Part shown: in pieces, positions 14,215-22,454 of the stretch | How positions within the stretch are numbered: the stretch's first letter is position 1 | Layout: every line of letters starts with the position of its first letter | Source of the DNA: Bacteroidales bacterium | GTDB lineage: Bacteria > Bacteroidota > Bacteroidia > Bacteroidales > UBA932 | Length of the DNA stretch: 64,000 nucleotides | Reading direction: 5' to 3' | Assembly: GCA_017938925.1 (NCBI GenBank) | Contig: JAGBAO010000013.1 | Span: 289,037 to 353,036 of the forward strand | Translations under genes and position numbers: made by a program | The notes under the pieces: model-generated | The model's database searches: none | What the model was told of the DNA's origin: nothing | What the model saw: the letters and a program-made list of their open reading frames with translations, nothing else

Positions 14215-15918
14215 ATGGAAAGAATAATCGAGTGCGTGCCTAATTTCAGTGAGGGCCGCAACAGGGAAATCATCGATGCAATCGTGGCATCCATAGAAAA
14301 ATCCGGTGGAGTGAAAGTGCTGGACGTGGATCCGGGCGAGGCGACAAACCGCACTGTGGTGACTTTCGTCGGAAGTCCTGAGGCTGTGGTGGAAGCGGCA
14401 TTCCAGGGAGTGAAGAAGGCGGGGGAACTCATCGACATGCGTCAGCATCACGGGGCCCATCCGCGTTCGGGAGCGACTGATGTGCTTCCGCTCATCCCGA
14501 TTTCGGGTGTGACTCTTCAGGAGTGTGCCGTGATGGCACGTTCGCTTGCACAGAGGATATATGACGAGTTGGAGATTCCATGCTACTGCTACGAGTCAGC
14601 CGCACAGAAGCCGGAGCGCAAGAACCTGGCGGTGTGCCGTGCAGGAGAGTATGAGGCGCTTCCCGAGAAGATGGGAGACCCTGAACGTCAGCCTGACTTC
14701 GGTCCGGGGCACTACACCGAGCGTGCTGCCCAGGCTGGAGCCACCAATGTGGGAGCACGCGATTTTCTGATTGCAGTCAATTATAATCTGAATACGACAT
14801 CGACACGCCGCGCCAACGCCATCGCATTCGACGTTCGTGAGAAGGGACGTCCCAAGAGAGAGGGCAACCCTATAACCGGAAAGATCGTCAAGGACTCTGA
14901 AGGCAAGACCGTGATGATCCCGGGCACCCTCAAAGGATGCAAGGCAATCGGCTGGTTCATAGACGAATATGGCATTGCTCAGGTGTCAATGAACATAACC
15001 GACATCAACACTACCCCGCTCCATGTGGCCTTTGACGAAGTATGTCGTGCTGCACAGGCACGCGGACTTCGTGTGACCGGAACAGAAATCGTGGGACTTG
15101 TCCCTAAGCGCACGCTGATCGAGGCCGGACGCTATTTCCTTGAGAAGCAGCAGCGTTCGACAGGAATATCGGAAGAGGAGATCATGAAGATTGCAGTGAA
15201 GTCCATGGGACTTGACGACCTCAAGCCGTTCGATCCACGTGAAAAAGTGGTGGAGTTCCTCATCGAGGACCCAGCGGAGACTGCTGCCCGTGAAAGACTT
15301 GTGCGCATGACCTGCAAGGGATTCGCAAACGAGACAGCATCAGAGTCCCCTGCCCCTGGCGGCGGATCGATCTCTGCATATATGGGAGCTCTCGGAGCGG
15401 CACTCGGCACCATGGTGGCAAACCTTTCATCCCACAAGGCAGGCTGGGACGAGCGCTGGAAGGAGTTCTCGGACTGGGCTGACAAGGGTCAGGACGTGAT
15501 GCGCAGGCTCCTCGCTCTGGTTGACGAGGACACAGCGGCATTCGACAGGATCATGGCAGCAATCGGAATGCCTAAGGGTTCGGACGAGGAGAAGGCGGCA
15601 CGAGCTGCAGCACTGGAGGCTGCAACCTTATATGCGACAGAAGTGCCTTTGAAGACCATGAAGACGGCTCTCGAAGTCTTCCCTATCGTGAAGGCCATGG
15701 CTGCAGAGGGCAATCCGGCATCTGTATCAGACGCCGGAGTCGGTGCACTTGCCGCACGTTCGGCTGTTCTCGGAGCCCAGCTGAATGTCCGCATCAATGC
15801 CGCAGGCCTCGCAGACCGTGCCGCAGCAGAGAGTCTCTGTGCAGAGGCCGCTGAAATCGCCGCTCAGGCCATCGCTCAGGAGGCTGAGGTCCTGGAAATC
15901 GTCAACACTAAAATGTAG
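14215..15918 (+). CDS. ftcD: fused glutamate formiminotransferase / formimidoyl-THF cyclodeaminase
   Basis: A 567-residue bifunctional enzyme for the last step of histidine degradation. The N-terminal formiminotransferase (about 1-330) moves the formimino group from formiminoglutamate to tetrahydrofolate; it contains CVPNFSEGR and the catalytic His82 in HHGAHPRSGATD. The C-terminal cyclodeaminase (about 365-567) has the glycine-rich ESPAPGGGSISAY and releases ammonia to give 5,10-methenyl-THF. The length agrees with the fused animal and Bacteroidota form. It is cytoplasmic. hutU follows after 5 bases, so the two are co-transcribed. Confidence 0.95.
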   Translation: MERIIECVPNFSEGRNREIIDAIVASIEKSGGVKVLDVDPGEATNRTVVTFVGSPEAVVEAAFQGVKKAGELIDMRQHHGAHPRSGATDVLPLIPISGVTLQECAVMARSLAQRIYDELEIPCYCYESAAQKPERKNLAVCRAGEYEALPEKMGDPERQPDFGPGHYTERAAQAGATNVGARDFLIAVNYNLNTTSTRRANAIAFDVREKGRPKREGNPITGKIVKDSEGKTVMIPGTLKGCKAIGWFIDEYGIAQVSMNITDINTTPLHVAFDEVCRAAQARGLRVTGTEIVGLVPKRTLIEAGRYFLEKQQRSTGISEEEIMKIAVKSMGLDDLKPFDPREKVVEFLIEDPAETAARERLVRMTCKGFANETASESPAPGGGSISAYMGALGAALGTMVANLSSHKAGWDERWKEFSDWADKGQDVMRRLLALVDEDTAAFDRIMAAIGMPKGSDEEKAARAAALEAATLYATEVPLKTMKTALEVFPIVKAMAAEGNPASVSDAGVGALAARSAVLGAQLNVRINAAGLADRAAAESLCAEAAEIAAQAIAQEAEVLEIVNTKM

Positions 15919-15923
15919 GAATC

Positions 15924-17942
15924 ATGAATTTCAGAGAAGATATATTGGCAGGAATTCCTGCAACGCTTCCACAGCCGAAGCCCTATGACACTACAGTGAG
16001 CCATGCACCGAAGCGCAAGGACATCCTAAGCGCTGAGGAGAAGGTGCTTGCGATAAAGAACGCCCTCAGGTACTTCCCTGCCGAGCACCATGAAGTGCTG
16101 GCCGAGGAGTTTGCTCAGGAACTCAAGGAGTACGGACGCATATATATGTACCGTTTCCGTCCTGACTATCAGATGTATGCGCGTCCGATAGACGAGTACC
16201 CGGCGAAGTCAAGGCAGGCTGCCGCAATCATGGCCATGATCCAGAACAATCTGGACTATCGCGTGGCCCAGCATCCTCACGAACTCATCACCTATGGAGG
16301 AAACGGAGCGGTGTTCCAGAACTGGGCACAGTACCGTCTTGTGATGCAGTATCTTGCAACCATGACAGACGAGCAGACCCTGGTCATGTACTCAGGCCAT
16401 CCTCTCGGACTGTTCCCGAGCCACAAGGATGCTCCGCGCGTGATCGTGACCAACGGAATGGTGATTCCGAACTATTCGAAGCCTGACCACTGGGAGAAGT
16501 TCAACGCTCTGGGAGTGTCGCAGTACGGTCAGATGACAGCTGGTTCATATATGTACATCGGCCCTCAGGGAATCGTGCACGGAACCACTATCACTGTGAT
16601 GAACGCAGCCCGCAAACAGCTCAAGGCACGCGGCCTGGCAGGAACAGAAGAGAACATGAAGGGCATGCTATTCGTGACCGCAGGTCTGGGAGGAATGTCA
16701 GGTGCCCAGCCTAAGGCCGGAGTGATTTCCGGAGTGGTGAGCGTATGCGCCGAGGTGAATCCTCATGCGGCCCACAAGAGACACAGCCAGGGCTGGGTGG
16801 ATGAGATCCACACTGACCTTGACGAGCTCATCCCGAGAATCAGAAAGGCCGTCGATGACAAGGAAGTGGTGTCCATCGCATATCAGGGCAACGTGGTGGA
16901 TCTGTGGGAAAGGCTGGCAGACGAGGATATCCGCGTGGACCTCGGTTCGGACCAGACTTCGCTTCACAACCCTTGGGCAGGAGGATACTACCCTGTCGGA
17001 TACTCATATGAAGAGTCCAACCGCATGATGGCAGAGGAACCGGAAAGGTTCAAGGAATGCGTGCAGGAGTCCCTCCGCAGACACGCAGCTGCTGTCAACC
17101 GTTTGGCAGACAAGGGAATGTACTTCTTTGACTATGGCAATGCCTTCCTTCTCGAAGCATCTCGTGCAGGTGCTGACGTCCTTAAGGAAGACGGCAGGTT
17201 CCGTTATCCATCGTATGTGCAGGACATCATGGGACCACTCTTCTTCGACTACGGTTTCGGACCGTTCAGATGGGTCTGCATGTCAGAGAATCCGGAAGAC
17301 CTTGCCAAGTCCGATGCAATCGCAGCCCGAGTGCTCCGCGAAATCATGGCTGAGGCACCGGAAGAGATCCAGGGACAGATGATGGACAATATACGCTGGA
17401 TCGAAGAGGCTGGCCGAAACAATCTTGTGGTGGGTTCGCAGGCACGTATCCTCTATGCCGACTGCGAAGGCCGCACAAAGATAGCCCTTGCATTCAACCA
17501 GGCCATCCGCAGCGGCGAGATCACTGCACCTATAGTCCTCGGACGTGACCACCACGACGTCTCAGGTACAGACTCACCGTTCCGTGAGACCTCGAACATA
17601 TATGACGGCTCGCAGTTCTGTGCAGACATGGCCGTTCACAACGTGATCGGAGACGGGTTCCGCGGCGCGACCTGGGTGTCCATCCACAACGGCGGCGGAG
17701 TCGGCTGGGGCGAGGTGATGAACGGAGGATTCGGAATGGTCATCGACGGTAGCGAGGACTCCGACCGTCACATCCGCGAGATGCTCCTGTGGGACGTGAA
17801 CAATGGAATCGCACGCCGCAGCTGGGCCCGCAACGAGGGAGCCGTCCACGCGATCAAGCGCGAGATGGAGCGCACACCTGGTCTGAAGGTGACCCTGCCT
17901 AATATCGCTGATGAGGATATGATCCGGAAGGCACTTGCATGA
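15924..17942 (+). CDS. hutU: urocanate hydratase (long Bacteroidota form)
   Basis: A 672-residue urocanase, which uses NAD+ as electrophile to turn urocanate into imidazolonepropionate. The conserved YGGNGAVFQNWAQY and GLGGMSGAQPKAG blocks (NAD-binding core), VDLGSDQTSLHNP, and the late SIHNGGGVGWGE segment are all present. It is about 110 residues longer than the common bacterial HutU (about 555), the extra length being spread along the protein; this long form is usual in Bacteroidota. It follows ftcD by 5 bases. A possible hairpin terminator follows the stop. Confidence 0.95.
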   Translation: MNFREDILAGIPATLPQPKPYDTTVSHAPKRKDILSAEEKVLAIKNALRYFPAEHHEVLAEEFAQELKEYGRIYMYRFRPDYQMYARPIDEYPAKSRQAAAIMAMIQNNLDYRVAQHPHELITYGGNGAVFQNWAQYRLVMQYLATMTDEQTLVMYSGHPLGLFPSHKDAPRVIVTNGMVIPNYSKPDHWEKFNALGVSQYGQMTAGSYMYIGPQGIVHGTTITVMNAARKQLKARGLAGTEENMKGMLFVTAGLGGMSGAQPKAGVISGVVSVCAEVNPHAAHKRHSQGWVDEIHTDLDELIPRIRKAVDDKEVVSIAYQGNVVDLWERLADEDIRVDLGSDQTSLHNPWAGGYYPVGYSYEESNRMMAEEPERFKECVQESLRRHAAAVNRLADKGMYFFDYGNAFLLEASRAGADVLKEDGRFRYPSYVQDIMGPLFFDYGFGPFRWVCMSENPEDLAKSDAIAARVLREIMAEAPEEIQGQMMDNIRWIEEAGRNNLVVGSQARILYADCEGRTKIALAFNQAIRSGEITAPIVLGRDHHDVSGTDSPFRETSNIYDGSQFCADMAVHNVIGDGFRGATWVSIHNGGGVGWGEVMNGGFGMVIDGSEDSDRHIREMLLWDVNNGIARRSWARNEGAVHAIKREMERTPGLKVTLPNIADEDMIRKALA

Positions 17943-17983
17943 GCCTCTGTCCGTGAAATGGCTCCATTCTCCGGATACGGCCT

Positions 17984-18023
17984 GTGATTTTCCTATCTTA
18001 TCCGGGATATCAGGCAAAATCAC
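17984..18023. terminator. possible terminator between hutU and wzi-like gene
   Basis: An 8-base perfect stem (GTGATTTT at 17984-17991 with AAAATCAC at 18016-18023) encloses a 24-base loop with partial inner pairing. It lies between convergent stop codons. The stem is short and AT-rich, so support is modest. Confidence 0.35.
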
Positions 18024-18053
18024 GGATGAGACAGGATTTTCTTTGGTTCGACT

Positions 18054-19541
18054 TCAGAAACGACGCGAATCGTTGTATCTGATCCTGAGAGTAAGACCGA
18101 AACTGTTCTGATAGAGTTTACCGATGTCTCCGTATGCACCGACTGCGAGAGTCATCGGTAAATTCGTTATTTCCTTTCCGAACTCGAGTTCGAGAGCAAG
18201 AGACAACTGCCAAGGTCTGCTGTAGAAGAATGAATCTTCCTTGATGTGATAGTTTCCCCAGTTGGAGCTATAGGTAGCCTTGAATATATATGGAAGATCT
18301 TCAATCATATTTCCTTTGATTCCAATGTGAGCTGCTCGTAGCCTTGTGCTCATCATAGATGTGACAATCCCGTCCTTCTCTGAGAAATATGGCAGAATAA
18401 GTGGAAGACCGATAACCCGACCATGATTTGTCCATCCTGAACAATACTCCCCATTGGCGAAATAATTATCCAGTCCTCCCACGACCACTCTTCCGTAGAA
18501 AGGATTATCCGGATTCTGCTGGGCTTTCTCCTCCTCTGTGGCAGGGCGGTCATGAACATCACCTGCCTGCCATGTCGTATTGATGAATTCCAGAGTGACA
18601 TCCGTTACGAATGCATCCCTTCTGTTGAAGGACCAGTCCACTCCATAGACTCCATCTGGGACATTCTGAAGTTTCTTGACACCACCGGCATCCTCAAAAG
18701 GCATCTGGTATCTGAATGACATGTCGAATTTTTCCGCTCTCCAGTCAACTTCCACATAGGCACGCCCAAGATGGTTTCCAAGAGCATTGATCTGGTCCGA
18801 CTTTGTCGCATCATCTCCTCCCTGGAGGGAAAGGATCACCTTGTAGAAATCATTGAAGGAAGATGGCTGAGGACCGTAGCGTGGCGAGTCTCCTCCCCAC
18901 TGAGCCCAATGCTCCAGGCCGAATATGAAATCCACCTTTCGTCCCATAGCCACCTTGAAAGCCAACTCCTTATTGTGGAGCATGGTTCCTTTCACATATC
19001 TGTTGTCAAGGGTCTGATAGTGCGAGAAGTTTCCCTTGAATCCGAACCAGTGTCCTTTCTCAAAATATATCCAGTCCGTCCATGCATTGATGCCAGGCAT
19101 GTTTCTGGCATTTCCGGAATACACGAAATTACCTCCCGTAACCGACAGTTCATTATAATCCTTGAGGTGCGGTTTCATTCCCACATCCAGATGAAGCATC
19201 CTCCATCCTCCACTTACATACAGCCGGTCGACGATTCCACCCACATGTGTCTCCTGAAGCGGATTCCTTGATGTGAGATTTCCGACCAGATTCGTACCAG
19301 CCTGAAAATAGAGTCCGTTATCCGCCTCATATTCCACGTCGGCGCCACCTATCACAAGAGCAGAAGACGAATACGGCACTATACCGTCACGGCCTGTCCT
19401 TGCCCAGAACGGGAGATAATCTCCGGTCCCGCCCAGAAAATCCGTTTCCGCATTCCACTGCACACTCCATCCCTGAGCAGCCGCAACTATGGAAGACAAA
19501 GCAAATACAACGAATAATATATATCTTTTAAGCATTTTCAT
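18054..19541 (-). CDS. Wzi-like outer-membrane beta-barrel (capsule assembly family)
   Basis: A 495-residue protein with signal peptide ending VAAAQG. I chose the ATG at 19541 over the upstream one at 19595, because the latter precedes a perfect -7 element (19559-19566) and lacks a leading signal peptide. The sequence shows the features of the Caps_assemb_Wzi family: an opening LPFWARTGRDGIVP, then MPGINAWTDWIYFEKGHWFGFKG, then DNRYVKGTMLHNKELAFKVAMG and LEHWAQWGG, with alternating aromatic beta-strands throughout and an aromatic-containing last strand. Family members help attach or organise surface polysaccharide in the outer membrane. It sits on the opposite strand between the two halves of the hut cluster, with no evident link to histidine. 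Confidence 0.8.
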   Translation of the reverse strand: MKMLKRYILFVVFALSSIVAAAQGWSVQWNAETDFLGGTGDYLPFWARTGRDGIVPYSSSALVIGGADVEYEADNGLYFQAGTNLVGNLTSRNPLQETHVGGIVDRLYVSGGWRMLHLDVGMKPHLKDYNELSVTGGNFVYSGNARNMPGINAWTDWIYFEKGHWFGFKGNFSHYQTLDNRYVKGTMLHNKELAFKVAMGRKVDFIFGLEHWAQWGGDSPRYGPQPSSFNDFYKVILSLQGGDDATKSDQINALGNHLGRAYVEVDWRAEKFDMSFRYQMPFEDAGGVKKLQNVPDGVYGVDWSFNRRDAFVTDVTLEFINTTWQAGDVHDRPATEEEKAQQNPDNPFYGRVVVGGLDNYFANGEYCSGWTNHGRVIGLPLILPYFSEKDGIVTSMMSTRLRAAHIGIKGNMIEDLPYIFKATYSSNWGNYHIKEDSFFYSRPWQLSLALELEFGKEITNLPMTLAVGAYGDIGKLYQNSFGLTLRIRYNDSRRF

Positions 19542-19558
19542 AATAACATTTGACCGGA

Positions 19559-19566
19559 CAAAGATA
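19559..19566 (-). promoter_or_regulatory. -7 element for wzi-like gene
   Basis: On the minus strand this reads TATCTTTG, an exact TAnnTTTG match, 17 bases before the chosen ATG. No good -33 TTTG is seen at the right distance. Confidence 0.5.
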
Positions 19567-19608
19567 ATTATAATTGAGAAAACCATCGTACCCAATCCAT
19601 ATATTTCA

Positions 19609-19616
19609 TATATTTG
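19609..19616 (+). promoter_or_regulatory. -7 element for hutH-hutI
   Basis: TATATTTG, an exact TAnnTTTG match, ends 24 bases before the hutH ATG. The -33 region is poor, so expression may need an activator. It diverges from the wzi-like promoter about 45 bases away. Confidence 0.5.
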
Positions 19617-19640
19617 TATGATTTACCAATAATTCTCTAT

Positions 19641-21113
19641 ATGAACCACATAATTTCTCACAAGGAACTGTCAATCGACAAGGTAAAGGAGATCATTTCT
19701 TCAGGGACAAAGCTTGAACTTGGAAAGGAAGCTGAGGCAGCCATAGTAAAATGCCGCAAGTTCCTGGACACCAAGATGGAAGACATCGGAAGGCCTGTAT
19801 ATGGAGTGACGACCGGCTTCGGTTCGCTCTGCAACATCACCATCCCGGCGGAAGACCTCTCCCAGCTCCAGCACAACCTCGTCATGTCACATGCATGCGG
19901 AACAGGCGAGAAGGTGCGTCCTGAAATCGTGAAGCTCATGCTTCTTCTGAAGGTCCAGTCACTTTCATACGGCTATTCCGGAGTTCAGCTGATCACAGTC
20001 CAGCGTCTGATCGACATGTTCAACAACGACATCCTGCCGGTGGTGTACCAGCAGGGCTCGCTCGGTGCTTCAGGAGACCTTGCCCCTCTTGCACATATGT
20101 GTCTGCCGCTGATAGGCCTTGGAGAAGTATATTACAAAGGTGAGGTGCGTCAGTCAGCGGAGCTCTGGAAGGAACTCGGATGGGAGGCGATCAGGCTCCA
20201 GTCCAAGGAAGGCCTCGCCCTGCTGAACGGAACCCAGTTCATGAGTGCACATGCCGTGTGGTCGCTGATCCAGGCTGAAAGGCTTTCTGACTGGGCTGAC
20301 AGGATCGGTGCTCTTTCTCTGGAAGCATTCGACGGCAGGATCGAGCCGTTCTACCCTCAGGTTCATGAAGTCCGCCCGCACAAGGGACAGATCGAGACAG
20401 CCGCTCGTTTCAGAGAACTTCTCAAAGGCAGCGAGCTCATCAAAAGGCCTAAGGCCCATGTCCAGGACCCATATTCCTTCCGCTGCATACCTCAGGTCCA
20501 CGGAGCATCGAAGGACACCATCAGATATGTCAAGTCTGTGATCGAGACAGAAATAAACAGTGCGACCGACAATCCGACCGTATTCCCTGATGAAGACCTC
20601 ATAATCTCAGCAGGAAACTTCCACGGACAGCCGATCGCAATTCCAATGGATATGCTCACCATCGCTCTCTCAGAACTTTCGAATATCTCGGAGCGACGCA
20701 TATACAAACTTATCTCCGGCCAGCGCGGCCTTCCGAACTTCCTGGTTGCCAAGCCTGGTCTGAACAGCGGATTCATGATCCCTCAATATACGGCAGCCTC
20801 AATCGTAAGCCAGAGCAAGGGTCTCTGCATGCCTGCATCTGCCGACTCCATCCCTTCATCCCAGGGTCAGGAGGATCATGTGAGCATGGGAGCGAATGCC
20901 GCCACCAAGCTGGTGCGCGTGGTGGAGAACACAGAGCGTGTCCTTGCCATCGAACTCTTCAACGCGGCTCAGGCATTCGAGTTCCGCCGCCCTCTCAAAT
21001 CCTCATGGGAAATCGAGAAGATGTTTGCAAAATACCGCAAGGTCGTGCCGTTCATCCAGGATGACACCTACATGCACCCTCTCATCGAGAAATCCATTGA
21101 GTTCATCAGGTAA
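19641..21113 (+). CDS. hutH: histidine ammonia-lyase
   Basis: A 490-residue enzyme catalysing the first step of histidine degradation, loss of ammonia to give urocanate. The MIO cofactor-forming triad Ala143-Ser144-Gly145 lies in GSLGASGDLAPLAHM. Also present are YGVTTGFGSL, the SATDNPTVF segment (as NSATDNPTVF) and QEDHVSMGANAA. I chose ATG 19641 because the in-frame ATG at 19614 overlaps the promoter element and adds residues absent from the family. The stop overlaps the hutI start by one base (TAATG), so the two are translationally coupled. Confidence 0.96.
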   Translation: MNHIISHKELSIDKVKEIISSGTKLELGKEAEAAIVKCRKFLDTKMEDIGRPVYGVTTGFGSLCNITIPAEDLSQLQHNLVMSHACGTGEKVRPEIVKLMLLLKVQSLSYGYSGVQLITVQRLIDMFNNDILPVVYQQGSLGASGDLAPLAHMCLPLIGLGEVYYKGEVRQSAELWKELGWEAIRLQSKEGLALLNGTQFMSAHAVWSLIQAERLSDWADRIGALSLEAFDGRIEPFYPQVHEVRPHKGQIETAARFRELLKGSELIKRPKAHVQDPYSFRCIPQVHGASKDTIRYVKSVIETEINSATDNPTVFPDEDLIISAGNFHGQPIAIPMDMLTIALSELSNISERRIYKLISGQRGLPNFLVAKPGLNSGFMIPQYTAASIVSQSKGLCMPASADSIPSSQGQEDHVSMGANAATKLVRVVENTERVLAIELFNAAQAFEFRRPLKSSWEIEKMFAKYRKVVPFIQDDTYMHPLIEKSIEFIR

Positions 21114-22357
21114 TGAAGACGCTAATATATAATATAGGCATGCTGGCGGGAATTCTGCCGACTGATGTGAGGAAACTGGAAGGAGAGCAGATGAGTCATG
21201 TGGAATGTCTGCATGATGCTTATCTGGTTATCGAGGATGGGGTTATTGTTGGTTTCGGATCAGGTGGCACCGATGTTTCCGGTGCAGCAGATTCAGAGAC
21301 AGAATATATCGATGCAAAGGGCGGAGTGGTGATGCCGGCGTTCTGCGACAGCCACACTCACATCGTGTATGCCGGCTGCCGTGACGGAGAGTTCAGGGAT
21401 AAGATTGCCGGACTCTCTTACGAGGAGATCGCGGCCCGTGGCGGCGGAATCCTCAACTCGGCTGACCTCCTTCATGAAACTTCCGAGGACGACCTCTACG
21501 AGCAGTCCATGGTGCGTGTCCGGGAGATCATGGCAATGGGAACAGGAGCTGTGGAGATAAAGAGCGGATATGGTCTGACCGTCGAGGATGAGCTCAAGAT
21601 GCTCCGCGTGATCAGACGCATAAAGGAGACCGCACCTCTGACCGTGAAGGCGAATTTTCTCGGAGCCCATGCAGTGGGACGTGCATACAAGGGACGTCAG
21701 AGCGAATATGTGGACCTGATCTGCAACGAAATGCTCCCAAGAGTGGCAGCTGAGGGACTTGCAGACTTCGTGGACGTGTTCTGCGATGAGGGCTTCTTCA
21801 CTGTCCAGGAGACGGACAGGATTCTGAGCAAGGCTGCCGAATACGGCTTAACTCCGAAGATCCATGCCAACGAGCTGGAAGTTTCCGGTGGTGTGCAGGT
21901 CGGGGTGAAGCACGGCGCATTGTCTGTCGACCATCTGGAAAAGACCACTGATGCCGAGATCGAGGCACTAAGAGGCAGCCGCACGATGCCTACCATGCTT
22001 CCTGGCTGTTCCTTCTTCCTCGGAATCCCGTACGGAAACGCCAAAGGATACATTGAAGCCGGACTCCCTGTGGCCCTGGCCTCAGACTACAACCCCGGTT
22101 CCAGCCCAAGCGGAAACATGAGATTCGTCATGGCTCTGGGCTGCATAAGGATGCGACTTACTCCTGAACAGTCATTCAACGCCTGCACCATCAACTCGGC
22201 ATATGCGATGGGAGTGAGCGACACCCTCGGCTCGATAACAGTCGGCAAGAAGGCAAACCTGATCATCACCAAGCAGGTTCCGTCCCTCGCCTTCATCCCG
22301 TACAGCCATCAGACCCCTGTCATCGAGCGCGTCATCCTTAACGGAGAAACCATCTGA
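21113..22357 (+). CDS. hutI: imidazolonepropionase
   Basis: A 414-residue amidohydrolase for the third step, hydrolysis of 4-imidazolone-5-propionate to formiminoglutamate. Metal and substrate residues are visible in CDSHTHIVYAG, the Lys-containing GAVEIKSGYGL, KIHANELE, SVDHLEK and ASDYNPGSSP. The length is typical (about 400-415). It overlaps hutH by one base and is followed by a strong terminator, so hutH-hutI is a two-gene unit; the product is handed to FtcD encoded 5 kb upstream. Confidence 0.95.
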   Translation: MKTLIYNIGMLAGILPTDVRKLEGEQMSHVECLHDAYLVIEDGVIVGFGSGGTDVSGAADSETEYIDAKGGVVMPAFCDSHTHIVYAGCRDGEFRDKIAGLSYEEIAARGGGILNSADLLHETSEDDLYEQSMVRVREIMAMGTGAVEIKSGYGLTVEDELKMLRVIRRIKETAPLTVKANFLGAHAVGRAYKGRQSEYVDLICNEMLPRVAAEGLADFVDVFCDEGFFTVQETDRILSKAAEYGLTPKIHANELEVSGGVQVGVKHGALSVDHLEKTTDAEIEALRGSRTMPTMLPGCSFFLGIPYGNAKGYIEAGLPVALASDYNPGSSPSGNMRFVMALGCIRMRLTPEQSFNACTINSAYAMGVSDTLGSITVGKKANLIITKQVPSLAFIPYSHQTPVIERVILNGETI

Positions 22358-22381
22358 AGCACCTCGCGCATTTTAATAATG

Positions 22382-22425
22382 AAACAGCTCGCGACACCCA
22401 TGATTTGGGGTGTCGCGAGCTGTTT
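22382..22425. terminator. strong intrinsic terminator after hutI
   Basis: An 18-base perfect stem (22382-22399 with 22408-22425), GC-rich at its centre, with an 8-base loop, is followed by TTTTCTGTTGTTTTTG. It ends the hutHI transcript and probably also serves the convergent gene at 22455. Confidence 0.9.
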
Positions 22426-22454
22426 TCTGTTGTTTTTGCTCTCGAAGGTAACGC

